Source of the DNA: Cyanoderma ruficeps
Taxonomy: Eukaryota; Chordata; Aves; Passeriformes; Timaliidae
Direction: 5' to 3'
Length of the DNA: 64,000 nucleotides
Assembly: GCA_008694505.1 (NCBI GenBank)
Contig: VZDJ01000623.1
Coordinates: forward strand, 4,832,442 to 4,896,441
This document shows positions 48,741 through 61,300 of the stretch, piece after piece. Numbering within the stretch: the first letter of the stretch is position 1; each line of letters opens with the position of its first letter. The notes under the pieces are model-generated. The model was not told the DNA's origin. It searched no databases and was given only the letters and a program-made list of their open reading frames with translations. Both the position numbers and the translations under genes were made by a program.

Positions 48741-50440
48741 AGAGGGCTGTAGTGGATAGCACAGGAGGAGGGTAAGAGAAAGCTGATGGGGGATGTATTG
48801 ATTTGGTTTAAGGAACATCAGAAGTCCAGTTGGATTCAGTCAGCAGAAAGTCATCTGTGCCAGAGAAAATCTAAACTCAGCAGGATGAGGGTGGGAGTCA
48901 CCTGATCCTACTGGGATGTTAACCCTCTTCTCTTGTGCTGGAGTCAATGACTTCCAGAGCTTCCTCAAGCCCAGTTCCTGCTGTGGTTCCAGGGCTCTAC
49001 GGGGTAATATCCCAATGCAAATTTTTTTATCTCTATAGTTTCTCTCCAGTAATGTCTGAAAACATGTGGATGGAAACATAAACAGACTGATGCAGTCTTA
49101 CAGACAGCAAGGTATAAATTGTTGTAAGTATGGTGTGCATACTGGGTGGAATTTTCTCTAAAGATAATAATTAAATAAGTGTCAAAACAATTGAGTAATC
49201 TCAAACTTTAATAGTATGTTAGCTTTTAATAATGAAAAAATATCATTCTTTTTAGTCCAAGAGGTGTAGTTATTTATTCCTGATGGGTTCTTTGCAAATT
49301 TCTTAACACTTAGAATACTTAATGGACAAATCACATTTGAGAATCAATGTTTGGATATAAAATAGCCAAAAAGCCCTGCAAAAGCTAGTAGTAATTCCTC
49401 AGTGCTTACAAACAATGAAACTTTGAACACATTACATTTTTATGTTTATTCTTCCACCTCTAGTGCCTGTAGCTTGTGTGCATTTTCAGAAAACACCTGC
49501 CATATTTGGAAGTTCTAACACAGAAGACATAAATTATAATCCTTGAAAACTACTTTTTAAAAAGCATTTTACTTTGTTTAGCTCCTGTAGTATAGATGTA
49601 TGTTACCTTTTATCTTGCCAATTCAAGCAGAAAGATGATCATTGCTACTAGTTAGATCACATTGATAATTCTTCTGGAATTTATTTTTCACTTGTAACTG
49701 CAATATAACTTCTATTAGCTTTATGCTCTTTGTGCTTTCACTTCAGCTTCTGTGTTATGGCAGCCTTTCATTTTCACAAATTTAATCAGTTTTCCATTAC
49801 TATTTTAATTACTGTAATACAGTAAGAATGTGACAGGGACTATAGATGTATTTTTGTTAATCATAGCAGGCTTTTTAGTAATGATTCTTAGTGACTAGCT
49901 GCATTTGAATTTATCACAAGATGTGTTTTTTTTGTAGAGAATATTTGCAAAGTCTGGCTATTTCAATTATGCAAATTCTCCAGCTCCGTATTATTCAAGG
50001 CTCTATCTTGAACGATTTTTGGTAATTTTTTAATTTGTGGGATATAAACCAAGCAGTGTTAATGAAATACACTGATAGATGCAGAAAGTACAAAACCTTG
50101 TAAAACTGGATAGAGAATGGAAGAGTTCATGGAGAGCTTGTAGAACATCTCTGAGAAGCACTTGGAAATCACAGTCTGAAAGAAATAATAGATAAAAAAT
50201 AGTACCTCCAAGGTAGTCACAAAACCCCTAATAATGCTGATGAAGTAAACACATGGATAGCACAGCTGTGGAATGAAAGAAAAAGATAAATGCCCTGACT
50301 AAAGACAATTGTTTTTCTCACCCAGAGAGAATAATAGTGACTGGGAAGCCACAGAAATTTGTCACAGATAAAACTCCAGGAGCACATCAGTTGAGCTGGT
50401 GAGACCTTCCCTGATTCAGCACAGAGGAGTGTAAAGGTGT

Positions 50441-50610
50441 TGTCCTGGTTTTGTCTGAGACAGAGTTAGTTTTCTTCCTAGTAGCTGGCACAGCACTATG
50501 GTTTGGATTTAGTATGAGAATTATGCTGCTACCTCACTGCTGTTTTGGCTGTGCTGAGCAGGGCTTACCATAGGTCAAGGACTTTTCAGCTTCTCATGGC
50601 TGCCCTGCAG
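50441..50610 (+). mobile_element. Avian ERVL-type LTR, 5' part
   Basis: The sequence begins TGTCCTGGTTTTGTCTGAGA and continues with AGAGTTAGTTTTCTTCCTAG, TAGCTGGCACAG, GGATTTAGTATGAGAAT, a segment like ACTGCTGTTTTGGCTG and GTCAAGGACTTTTCAGCTTC. This is the familiar first part of an abundant LTR family in songbirds and other birds, usually classed as ERVL. Only about 170 bases remain; the rest of the LTR and all internal genes are absent. No target-site duplication could be defined because the right end is lost. Confidence 0.85.
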
Positions 50611-52127
50611 GGGTTTTTCTGCCAGGTTGTTTCCTTCCAGAACCAGGTATTTAGAATGCCATCAACTGCAGAGGGAAGCTAAATTCAGGCTCTGCAAACA
50701 GAGAAGCAGAAAAAATATTTTTAAAAAAATTCTTTCCCAATGGCTACAGTTTTTCCAAAGTAATCCTAAATAGAAGTGATTTCAATAGAATGGTGTTTAA
50801 AATAATTAAGAGAAAACAGCTTATATGCAAATTGCTTTCAACAACTTTCACAGGAGAGACACTCTTCACTCTTGCCTCAGGAGGCAAGGAATTGAAGAAA
50901 GCAATTTTCAGGGGAGTAGCTCAGAAAAATCCTCCCTTAGACTACTTAGACACCTGAGATATTTGTCTTCCTTGACCTGAACATCTAAATGTTCATCCCA
51001 CCAGTGTTCAGCCAGGCCAGATCCCAGTACCTAATTCTGTGTATCAGCCCAGCCCTGTGTGTGAATTCTGATCTCCCTGGGGAGATCCATACACACCCTG
51101 CAGAGCAGGAGCAAGCACAGTAACTTTTCAATTTCCTCAGTAATAGCTCGACTTCCTCTAGACTTGAGTAATATCTCAAATTTCCTTTGGACTATTCAGT
51201 GTAAACTCACAAGTTCATTGTTACCCCTTTCTTAATTAAGGGTTACCATTGTGATAGGAATTACCTCATGTTATGGACATCCCTTTTTAATCTCTTCTCA
51301 GAGTGTGCATGGGATTGAAGCTGTGTAATCCTTTGGCTGGAACTTTGAAGAGCTTTTGGCTCACTTTATTGTAAATCCATTAAATACAACACTAAAACAC
51401 TAAAATGTAAGTTACTAAGACAAATTTCAACTTTGTGTGTGCAGTGCATATCCATTGTTAAGAATACAGAAATATGAATAGTTAAAGCATAGAAATATGG
51501 GAAAGATGGGGAAAGTAGAATTTTGTCCCTTTGGAAGCAAGAAGAGAAAGGATTAATCCAGCCATATAATCTAACTGTACATTGACATGCACTGTTCTCT
51601 TTTATGTTTCTGTGCTTGGACTGCCCTGGACGTAGGTAATGCTTCTGGAGGATTATAATTAGCACACAAAGGTCTGCAAAGACTTTTCTCAGTGAGTTAA
51701 GGTTGGACTGAAGATTAAATTAAAACAGAGCTCCACACCTGAGGAGCTTCAGGCATTTCTATAATTTCTATATTTATATAACTGAAGATTCTGGTCAGAA
51801 CAAATTAAATTCAACGGTTCTTTGTTATTTTATTTTCTTCAAGCAAAAATATTCATCCTTTTTAAAATAATGAACTTTTAATTAAGTTCAAAATGACACT
51901 GGTTTTCTTGGGGTGTTTTGCCAATATTAATATTTTTGATAATGTTAAAATTTAACAGATTGAGTGCAAGTTACTTATCCTTACAAATAGTAGGGACATT
52001 TTCTACTTGCTTCATTGTTTCTTGCTTCATTAATCATGTAATAAGTATTTACACTTTATCTAATATCCTTTATCAGAAAATATCCTGAAAATGTTTTTAT
52101 CTTGTTTTAAACTTTGTATCCATTTAG

Positions 52128-52314
52128 AAGATTTGAAGACTGAATTGTTGCTTTATGCATCAAAAGTATCCTACAATCCTCAAAAATCATTAGACAGTTA
52201 TTACATACAAGGACAGTCTGTGATCAGTCAAGCCCAGTCCCTGAAGTCAAAGACAGCATCAAACCACTGCAGTGGAACTCTGAACCTCAGGAGAATGATT
52301 GAAGATCTTGGCAG
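52128..52314 (+). CDS. Coding exon of the unidentified gene (exon C)
   Basis: The exon has 187 bases between the acceptor TTTGTATCCATTTAG and a GGCAG/GTGTCA donor. AA completes the split codon (G+AA = Glu). Then 61 codons stay open: DLKTELLLYASKVSYNPQKS is followed by a Ser/Gln-rich segment (YYIQGQSVISQAQSLKSK) and a C-terminal part reading LNLRRMIEDLG. It leaves phase 2 (AG). The composition is hydrophilic and coding-like, with no low-complexity bias. The donor is sub-optimal (T at +4), so the exon could end elsewhere; reading on gives a TGA at 52340-52342. The gene is not recognised. The next exon must begin with one base completing AGN (Arg or Ser). Confidence 0.68.
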
Positions 52315-54523
52315 GTGTCATTTACTCTGTCACTCACCTTGAAGTTTCCCTGGCCAGACATGTGGTTACTTTACTGGCAAATTTCAGACTGCCAGGGTAG
52401 ACAAATGTTCTGTCTCTCCAGCTCACTCAGCGCATACATCCAAATTTATATTTGCCCCCTTGGGCGAAAGTCAGTGCTATTATCCATCTGTCCTGTATTT
52501 TCTCCTTGACCTCTTCATGCTCACTTCCTGCTCCAATGGGATAGTTTAACTACCTGTGCAATTTCCTTTTATCTGCCTTAGAAATCTTACATGCACTTTC
52601 CAAATCCAGAAAAGCAAGAAACTGGAATGAGGTCTATTAGATGATAAATAATTCTGCAGTTAATGGCATGTTTCACATGAAGCATAAAGGACTTTGCCTT
52701 TAAAGTTATTCATGCCTTAATTCAAAAAAAGTATATAGTAATATATAATGTAAATAAAAGCAAAATCTATAGTTACCTGTAGCTGTATTCTTAAAGCAAA
52801 CTGCCAGCATTTGGCAAAAAAAAAGCTAAAAAAGAGAGTACACTGCTTTGTGTTAAACTCACACTAATTATGTAAGTCCTTTTACTCACAGAATTACATT
52901 ATTCTTTTTTGAAGAGCGCAGCATAAAGAGCTATTGCTCATGTGAGACCTGCCCTTATTTCCTTTTGGTTGCAGGGCTTGGGTGAATCTGTTATGATCAC
53001 CATTTCCTATTGAACCCTCATGACGGACTTGGAGAGACACCATCCAGGATGCAGGTGTTCAGGGTCAAAGAGAGAGGAGGAAGTTCAAAGGCATTCCCTC
53101 CCACAATTCCTGATGCTGTGATGGCAGCACACTGTGTCACGGGAAGTCTCTGAAACACCCATGCGAGGGTGTACTCACCCACTGAAACAGACATATTTCA
53201 TTGCAGCTGAAAGTTAAAAAAAAAAAAAGAAAAGATAAAATAGAGATAGATTTTTTTTTCCTTTGGTAACTGAAAGAAAGCATCTTGTTCAGATATACTG
53301 GGAAACCATGCTCGATGATAAGAGTCTCTTATTTTGTCTCCTATAAGATAGTCAACCTCATCATCCAGATTTTCTCTCTAAATTGCAATAAAAATTGTAC
53401 AATAAGATTGTCTTCCTGGCTTTTATCTCATTGTATATAATAGCTGGAAAACTCTTGAAACTCCTTATGTCCCTGTTGTTGTCACGAAAGCTGAAATTCT
53501 TTAAGATCTTCTGGGGGAAAGAGGGTTGGAATTAATTCTTCCTCCCTCTTCTCCCTGAAGACACACATAACTTTTGCAGGTTTAATGAAATTTGCTAATA
53601 TTTCTGTATGTGTCATTAAGAAACTCTGTGGAACAATTACCAGGTTGTGCTGGGGGGTGTACAGCTATCAGCTGTGGCCAAACAAGCAGGCAGCTCCTCA
53701 GTCCACATCAGCAGGTGATCTGTGGAAAGAAGCCCTGCTCTGGGGAGGGCTGTTTGGACTGCAGCGCAATACAGATGGAAGGGATGTTGGAATGTCAGTT
53801 TAAATGGGAGCCATTATGTCATCCCATAACAATCCCTGCAGAGGCCATAGGCACTTGTGTTAATATCAGCACGTGGGTAGTAACTACATATAGTATGAGA
53901 AAACATGAATAGCAATACTAGAGCAAAATACATGTAATAAATAACTTTTATGTAAGTAATATTATACAGATACTGAGCCCAGAGGGAAGGTAATGCTTAC
54001 CTTGCATAGTAGGATCTATTTAAAAAAATAAAAACCAAACCCTTAATATTTTATCAAAACATTCCCTGTGCTGTAAAATAGCAAGAAAAAAAATCACATT
54101 AAATCTTCAAATGTTGTAGAGAGGCAACATCACTTCGCTTTGCTAAAACTGTGACAAGTACAGATTTTTTAAGGTACTCTTTTTGTGATCACCTGTGCGA
54201 TTGTGAGTTTTATGTTCCATTTCCAAAGCAGCACCTTAATGACCACTGCCCAGAACTGTTGGCTTTCTCTAAATGTTCCCTGGAGTAACGTCTCACTTAT
54301 AAGCATCATTTTAAATGTAGCCTTCTGTAGCACTTTCCTTGTGATCCTCAACCTCTGCAAAGAGGTTATGCTTTAAAAACATGTGGCAAATGCTGGCCAC
54401 CTGTTAAGAGCTAATGATGCTGAAAGAAAGCCTGTTATGTCAGGACATTTTCTTAGGGAAGGTAATAAAAAAGACAGAAATCCTTCAAGCTGGAGCAGCA
54501 TTAACTTTAACCCGTTTTGGACT

Positions 54524-54538
54524 CCGCCCTTATAAAAG
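54524..54538 (+). promoter_or_regulatory. GC-box plus TATA-like promoter motif
   Basis: CCGCCC (54524-54529) lies directly before TTATAAAAG (TATAAAAG at 54531-54538). This is an unusually clean GC-box/TATA pair for such AT-rich DNA. A start site would be expected about 25-30 bases downstream, around 54560-54570. No open reading frame with a convincing start follows. It could serve a non-coding transcript or be chance; the CCTTATAAAAG core also resembles a degenerate CArG box. Confidence 0.25.
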
Positions 54539-57500
54539 CTACTTCAAAGCTAGACTTAATCCTCTTGAAAGAACTGGGAGAGGGTAAAAACGGGGATGTT
54601 TTGGCATAATAATTGCAAATGTGCAATTTTCTGTGCAAGTTTAACACTCCTATCTAGAAGGGAGATTTATTTAATCTTCCTTTTCCTCTAGAGAGTACTG
54701 GATAATAAAAAGATCTATAGACAGATTAAGATTAATCTGTTCAGTAATCATGGGTCTGTCTTTTCTGGTGTACTTGGCATACAATATAGTCAGCAAAACA
54801 GAATGGACAGCTTCCAAATCCACTTGAAATGATACCACTCTGGTGGCAGAGATATCTTTAAATTAGCAGACAAGACAGATTTACATTTGCAGAACTAAAT
54901 AAATGGATAAGACATAATAAATAAGGATCCAAATAAAGGTGAAAAATTACCCCCATTTTCTGCTGTGTCCCCCTTCAAGATTATACTTTTGTAAGAGTAT
55001 CAAGCATATTTTGAAATAGTGTCTGCTTTAACTTTATAAAAATGCAGGATGAAGGTTTTTTTTAATGTATTTAAATTTAAGTATGCAATCAGTAGATTTT
55101 AAGAGGAAAAAAGAGGTGGGGTTAGGTAGAATTACATATTGCTGGAGAAATTGGAGCCATAATATTATAAATTTGGCTTCAAAATACATTTTTTCCTTGT
55201 CTCCAGATGCCACTAGCAAAACGGATAGTTTTGATCCATAAAGAGAAGAAAGGGTATATTTGTGCCAACATATGTTTGACATCCTTATTTTTGTTTGGCA
55301 CCTTGGAGAACCAGTACTTCTCATGAGACTCAGAGTTCAAAGTTAGGTGCCACTTCTGTAATTACATACAGATGCATAAGTAGGATTACAGCAGGCAAAT
55401 GAATGGCTCTTTTACATAACAAGGTGCATTTCTCTGTATTTCTTACTAATCAGTTACAGGGATCACCATTGTTTTAAGCACAAGAAAAAATTACAGTGTC
55501 AAAGAAAGTCTTGCCCAGTAACCTTTTGGAAACTTTTTTTTTCAGAGTAATCAGCTAAATAACATCCATTTATGTAAAAGGGTCCTTTTTCTTTCTTGGA
55601 GAATTTATGTCTGGATGTAAGTTGTCTCATTCTCTTATTTGTATTCATCCTGAGTAATACTTTTTTCCATGACAGTCCCAGTGACATTAGCTATGTAGTG
55701 AGGCCAGGTTAGATTATGATTGATAAATGCTTCTCCTCAAACTTCATGAATAATTCAGAATATAAACATGAATATATAGCAAATTCTTGCTTGCATAAAA
55801 TAAAGCTAGTTCAAAGTATTTTCCTTTCTTCAATGATCTTTATTTTCATACAGCCCAAAAAATTCCATTTTTCTTTTATTAATATCGTATTCAGTTTCAA
55901 AAAGAAAACAAAGACAACACATATGGCATTAGTATAATCCATAGAAATGCTGCCCTTTGAAGCTCTAAGAGTTCTGCAAATGCTTTCAATGGAAGTATAT
56001 ATTCATAACCATAGATAGTAAAGAAAGTAAAGAACAGTAGCATTTTAAAATTACATTCTAAAATTATACCTACTGAAACATAAGCAAAGATCCATTATTA
56101 CAGCACCAGCAAAGAAACATTATGACTACTATTTTTAGCGGAAAATGTGACACTTGAGCCTGCAATTGTATCTTGACTGCAGCATCGTTCATGGTATTGA
56201 AATGTTACTCATTAAATTAGAACTCATTAAAAAGTTTTACATTGCACTACTTTGAAAACTGAAGTAAAAAAATACAGAAGAAAGTTGGTCTTTAGAACCA
56301 AATTATCTGTTCAACATGTTTATAAAAAACTTCAGTCAATAATTTGCTCATATCTAGCTGATTTTTCTGCTAATCTCTTTTCTCAACTGAGTTTCATGAT
56401 ATTTTATGTGCATCATTTCAGTGGCTTTTATCTATTTTCTGTGGGCAAGAACAGTGAGTCTGGAAAGTTCCTTAGCCTCAACACACCAACTCAAATGATC
56501 CTCCTTCTGTGGAACCATCACCAACAGAGGAAGAGAGGAGGCTGCGTTTTCACTCTCTGCACGGGGTGCTGTCAGAATTGGCAGCTCCAGCAGAGGGAAC
56601 ACTGAGCCCCACCTGAACACAAAATCGAGTGGGGAAATCTCCAACATCAGCACATTTTGTCAAAATGTTTTTAGCAGGAGTACTATACACACATATATAA
56701 AACAAATATAATACAGCGCCTGTATATAGCAACAAGCCCTGAATTTTTAACTACAATAAGAGTTGAATGCAAAATAGATTTTACCTCAGTGTATAGCACT
56801 TGACATTATCTGCAAGAAGAGAATCCTCCATTAGGTGTTGAATTCTTGCATAAGCAGTGTATTAAATTTTCCACTAAAGTTAGTGGAAACTATTCTGTCT
56901 ATTATGTTGAAGTGGCAATTTAATGGTGCAAAACTCTGTAAGAACATCAGCAATAACTCTGAATGAATGAGAATTTCCTGTCTCAGTCCAGCAAATGAAT
57001 GCTGCTTCTGTTAGATATTATTTTAAAATCAATGGAAGTACTATAAAAGAACAAGCAATCATCTGATACTAAATTCTGTACAATTGAGATGCTTCAGAGT
57101 CTAAATTTCCCTTGAGCAGACTTTTAGGCCATCTAAAATGCAAACACATAAATGTAACAATGTGATTTCCAAAAATCCTCCAAGTTTCCTATCTATGCAC
57201 GCTTACATATTTTCTGTAAGGTTATTCTTTCCAATAAGGGGAAAGAATGTAACACCTTCTAAAAGCATTAAATGTCTTCTAAAAGCATATAATTGTCTCT
57301 ATTTAATGTCTAGAACACTTAGGCATCTGTCTGATTATCCATGGACCAGGTGGCCAAGTCTGAGCCATTTCTGTGTTCAAAGCCATAATACCTAACTTAC
57401 TAGGTAAATCCAGGAATATATTCTGCGCCTTTGTACTGGCCTTTCAGCAGTTCTAATTTTATCATGTGCATATGTTAGTGACCAAAAATTACAGTGAAAT

Positions 57501-58255
57501 CTATAGTCATAGTAATTACTTCATGATTTCAACCACCTTATATAAACATTTCCCCTACGATATCTGCCTTGCCTCAATTTGTGCTAAAATTTTTGAAAAC
57601 ATAACATTTTTTCTGCAATATTTTCTAACTAAGGAATGCACGTTTTATTGCAGATGTAATAAATCAGATCAGCATTTCTGTTGGGAAGTAATATTTCATG
57701 GGAACAGTAGCATAGAGACCTATGGTAAAGTTCAGCCTTGTAACTCTTTCTCTCCTTGGTATTTTTTTGTTTAACAAAACAGGTGTCATTGACATTTGGA
57801 GCCAACATTCATGCCTGAACAGCTACTTTCTAAACCCATTTAAACAAAAGACAAAAGCAGTCATTACTTTGGAGTTTCTTTTTTTTTAATGGATTCATAC
57901 CTTCTGGGGACAAGAGATAAATGAAGGTAAGATAAAACCTTTAGATGTTGTCTTCATCAGTGTTGACACTCTTCCTTGGGGGCTGACAGCTGCTAATGAA
58001 TTAATTTTAAACATGACACACAAGAAGAACAAAAATGCTGTTTTGGTTTTGCCTCATTCTTTTAAAAAGAATAAGAATAACAAGTAGCATTGATCATAAT
58101 GTGAAGCTAATTTGTGATCAAATAAAAACATGAACAGATTCATAGAGAAATCTTCACATTTTCCCAACAAATAAAATTAAGTTGGGGCTTTTATTTGAAT
58201 TTGAACATCCTTCCTGTTCATACAAAATTGTTGTCGTTATAATCAAACCTGAGAT

Positions 58256-58313
58256 ACAGCCAGAATTTCAAATTTGGAGAATTGACAGCCAGAATTTCAA
58301 ATTTGGAGAATTG
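58256..58313 (+). repeat. Exact 29-bp tandem duplication
   Basis: The unit ACAGCCAGAATTTCAAATTT followed by GGAGAATTG occurs twice back to back (58256-58284 and 58285-58313) with no mismatch. Perfect identity implies a recent duplication or an assembly artefact. The unit is not a known simple repeat. Confidence 0.95.
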
Positions 58314-61300
58314 GTTGACCAGAACTTATATATTTGCTGTATTCCCTTCACTTAACAAAGTCCTTTTATTTGGTTCTATTCTCCATCACTTAGCATTTCC
58401 TTTTTTTTTTTTTTAGAAATTGATTATTGATTAAACTCCTCTTAATAGTACTTTTATGTTGAGAATTTTACTTCTGATATAAGGAAAACATTTACAAAGT
58501 TTTTGCTTTTCAACAGAATTTGAATTCTTTGTTGAAAACACAGTGATCCACATCTTTAACCTTTTGGGGTTGTCACAGACATTCTCTCAGAATCATAGTC
58601 TCAAATAAAAAGTAAATGGGTCTTGTAAATTAGTACAGTTTGTCCCTGTCAGCTGATTGTGATTGTTGCCATGAATCTAAGGTCTGACTGTGGCCCACTG
58701 ACCTACTCTATTGGTAACATCTGTATGTTTAACTGTACACTGTTCCTTAGCTAAATGAAGGACACATGATCACAATATATTCATGAGAAGGATTGTTTAT
58801 GGCTTTTGATTGCAGCACCGCAATGTACTTAACGGCCAGTACCGATTCCAGCCTTGTCTTAAAAAATCCTCAGATTTCCCACAGTCAAAGGACATGGAAA
58901 TATAAGGGTTTTTTTATAAGCTGAGTACCTAAAAAGGTGTAAAGTAATAATTAACTCTCAGGCATTATGAAATGAAAGCATTCACAAAGCTCTTTCTATA
59001 TGATTACCATAAAAAGCTGCAAGGAACTTAATAAAGACCATATATATCCATTGTCCTCTGGAAAAGATCCTTGAATGTTAGATTGGAAGGTAGGGTAAGT
59101 GTGACCTAAGGAAGAAGCCTATGTTTTATCTGCACAAGAAATTGCAGAGCACAATGATGCCATCTCAGTATTACTGCACTCTGGAGAGCAGGGAAGGTCT
59201 TGGTAGACCTTGTGAGGAGAAACAAGCACAGCTCTGGTTTTCATCACTAATAATTAAATGAATTCATTCAAACCCAGGGAATAGTATTTTATTTATTTAT
59301 TTAAGGAGAAGACAGACATGCAAATACTGTTCTGTTGTGTACTGTACTGTTCTGTAAATATTCTGGTTTACTCTATTAGAGAGTTTGCCTGATACAGGTA
59401 AAACATCTTCCGAAATAAAGGTACTTTAAATTTTGTTAGAAAGAAATACGAGTCAGGTGAATACAGCTGGAACTCAGATCCAGGTAAATATAAAGGAACC
59501 TCTGGCTATGAGAAAACATGTCTGGGTACAAATATATTTTCAAGAAACTAGTGGAGGGAACACGTGGGATAAATGTTCTCTGCTTTTGTTTTATTGACCT
59601 GTCCATCGGTCAGTCAGAACTCAATTTCATTTACAGGTTGTTAAATTGAGAACCAGCTTGTACAGTTCAGGCTGTTGTAGGTATGTTTAAGTCTTCAAGT
59701 CTTAATGGTGATTTAGATATAAAGGAGGTATAAAGTTGAAATACCACCGATAAAAGAGATGTAAGTATGTTTCAACTTAAGAACAGTCATAGTAGGGAAT
59801 TTAGGCTAATAAGTGATAAATCCAGAAATTAATCAGACAGAATAATTTTCCAAAGTTATATTAACATACCTAAAAATGCATACATATATATATGCCTATA
59901 TATAGTATAAATACTGTATGTAACTGAGACACCAGCATAGAATAAAATTTGCTGTAATTTTTCCAGATCGTATTCTAAAAATATTTTATTTGGAAGCATG
60001 AGCCTAGGTTCCTTGTCTTTCCCTTCCAGGTGGGATTAAATTTGAACAGAAAACCAAGATGAAAATTTTCCATGTTAGTTTTGATCCCATGTCACATTTC
60101 TACACGTACAATTTTTTTTTGCTATTCTGTGCTTTTAAATGAAATTCAGGAAGAAAATAACGAGATAAAAGCTTGAGAAGGATTAATTCTGCTGACAAAA
60201 AGTGCTCCAAATTTACTTAAATGTTTTTCTTTTTTTTTTTCTGCGATGTAAGTTCTAAATGCACCCAGCAAAGGAAAAAACAATGTTTTCAGATTCCCAC
60301 TCTTTTCTGAAATAAATCTTGTATATGGGTAGTTATTCTGTGGACCCTGTTTCAAAAAGGACCCTTCCTCTTTCTGATACACTGTTGTTGACAGCAGATC
60401 CTGCAACAAATTTGATTCACAAAGGTGCCATTTAAACAAAAAATGTTTCATAGGGATATTTTTATATATATTTCTGGTTTTTGTAGAATGCCATTTCTGC
60501 GTGCAGATACTGACTTTTACAAGTCTATTATTTCCTTACTCCCAGCTCTGATCTACATCCAGTGTTCCTGCAACTTTTTGCCATCATTGGAAGGGAGTTG
60601 CAGTTTTTTCTAAGCAGGAACATTTGATGTAAAAAGCTATGTGCTGGACTTACACATTTTATAGAGATTATTTTGTGCCCCTTTTTATTGCCAACAGAGA
60701 TACCAAGTAATAGCAGCCATTATTAGAGAGAATGAAACGTAAAATAAACTTTTTATTGCTCTAGAGAGAGTTTGTGATTTTTACCTTTCCATAGTGATAC
60801 ATGAGATTTCTGTGTGCTTTGGCAACAGATACCTTATAAAACATTGATTTTTTCAAACATCAGGCAAGGACATGTCCTTTTGTGCTTATATCTGCAAGAA
60901 AGAATCATATACAGTTTAAAAACTAAGCAGTTAGGCAGTATTTAACTGTTTAAAGCAGCAGTTCTCTTCCAAACAGCTGTACTCTTGTCAGCTGCAGGAA
61001 AATTTACTGCTAAAGAAAAGTGTCAGGCGTCACATCTATTGCTGTTAAGCTTCACATAAATGAGATCACACCTTCTGATCTCTTCCTAGTGATAGTGCCA
61101 GTGCTTAACACTTTGCTCAGAAGTTGTGACAGGACACAATATGATTTTACAGTCACACAAGCAATACTATAATCTCTCCCCTCCTGGACAAAAAAATCAT
61201 GAAAATGTAGGTTGTTCACAGGCACAGATGTACTGAGTGAAGGAGAAATGTTACTCCAAAAATAGGAAGCAAGTGAAATTTTGGTCAGGAGACACATAAT

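Larger units (their letters stand above)
30483..52127 (+). other. Intron of the unidentified gene (21.6 kb)
   Basis: The intron starts GTATTA and ends with TTTGTATCCATTTAG. It contains a minus-strand CR1 relic (31141-31418), a GAAT microsatellite (31029-31052), an AT-rich tract (38695-38790), an A-rich tract (41161-41225), an ambiguous base (41854) and two LTR fragments (48394-48740, 50441-50610). GC-richer blocks at 33060-33260, 35000-35240 and 46740-46980 have no recognisable identity. Two acceptor-led open frames (37972 and 40717) lack firm donors and are not phase-compatible as internal exons between 30482 and 52128. Confidence 0.5.

Noticed and set aside
60479..60613. Acceptor-like GGTTTTTGTAG leading into a 42-codon frame ending SCSFF
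   Set aside because: The frame has no donor or recognisable residues, and the length is expected by chance.
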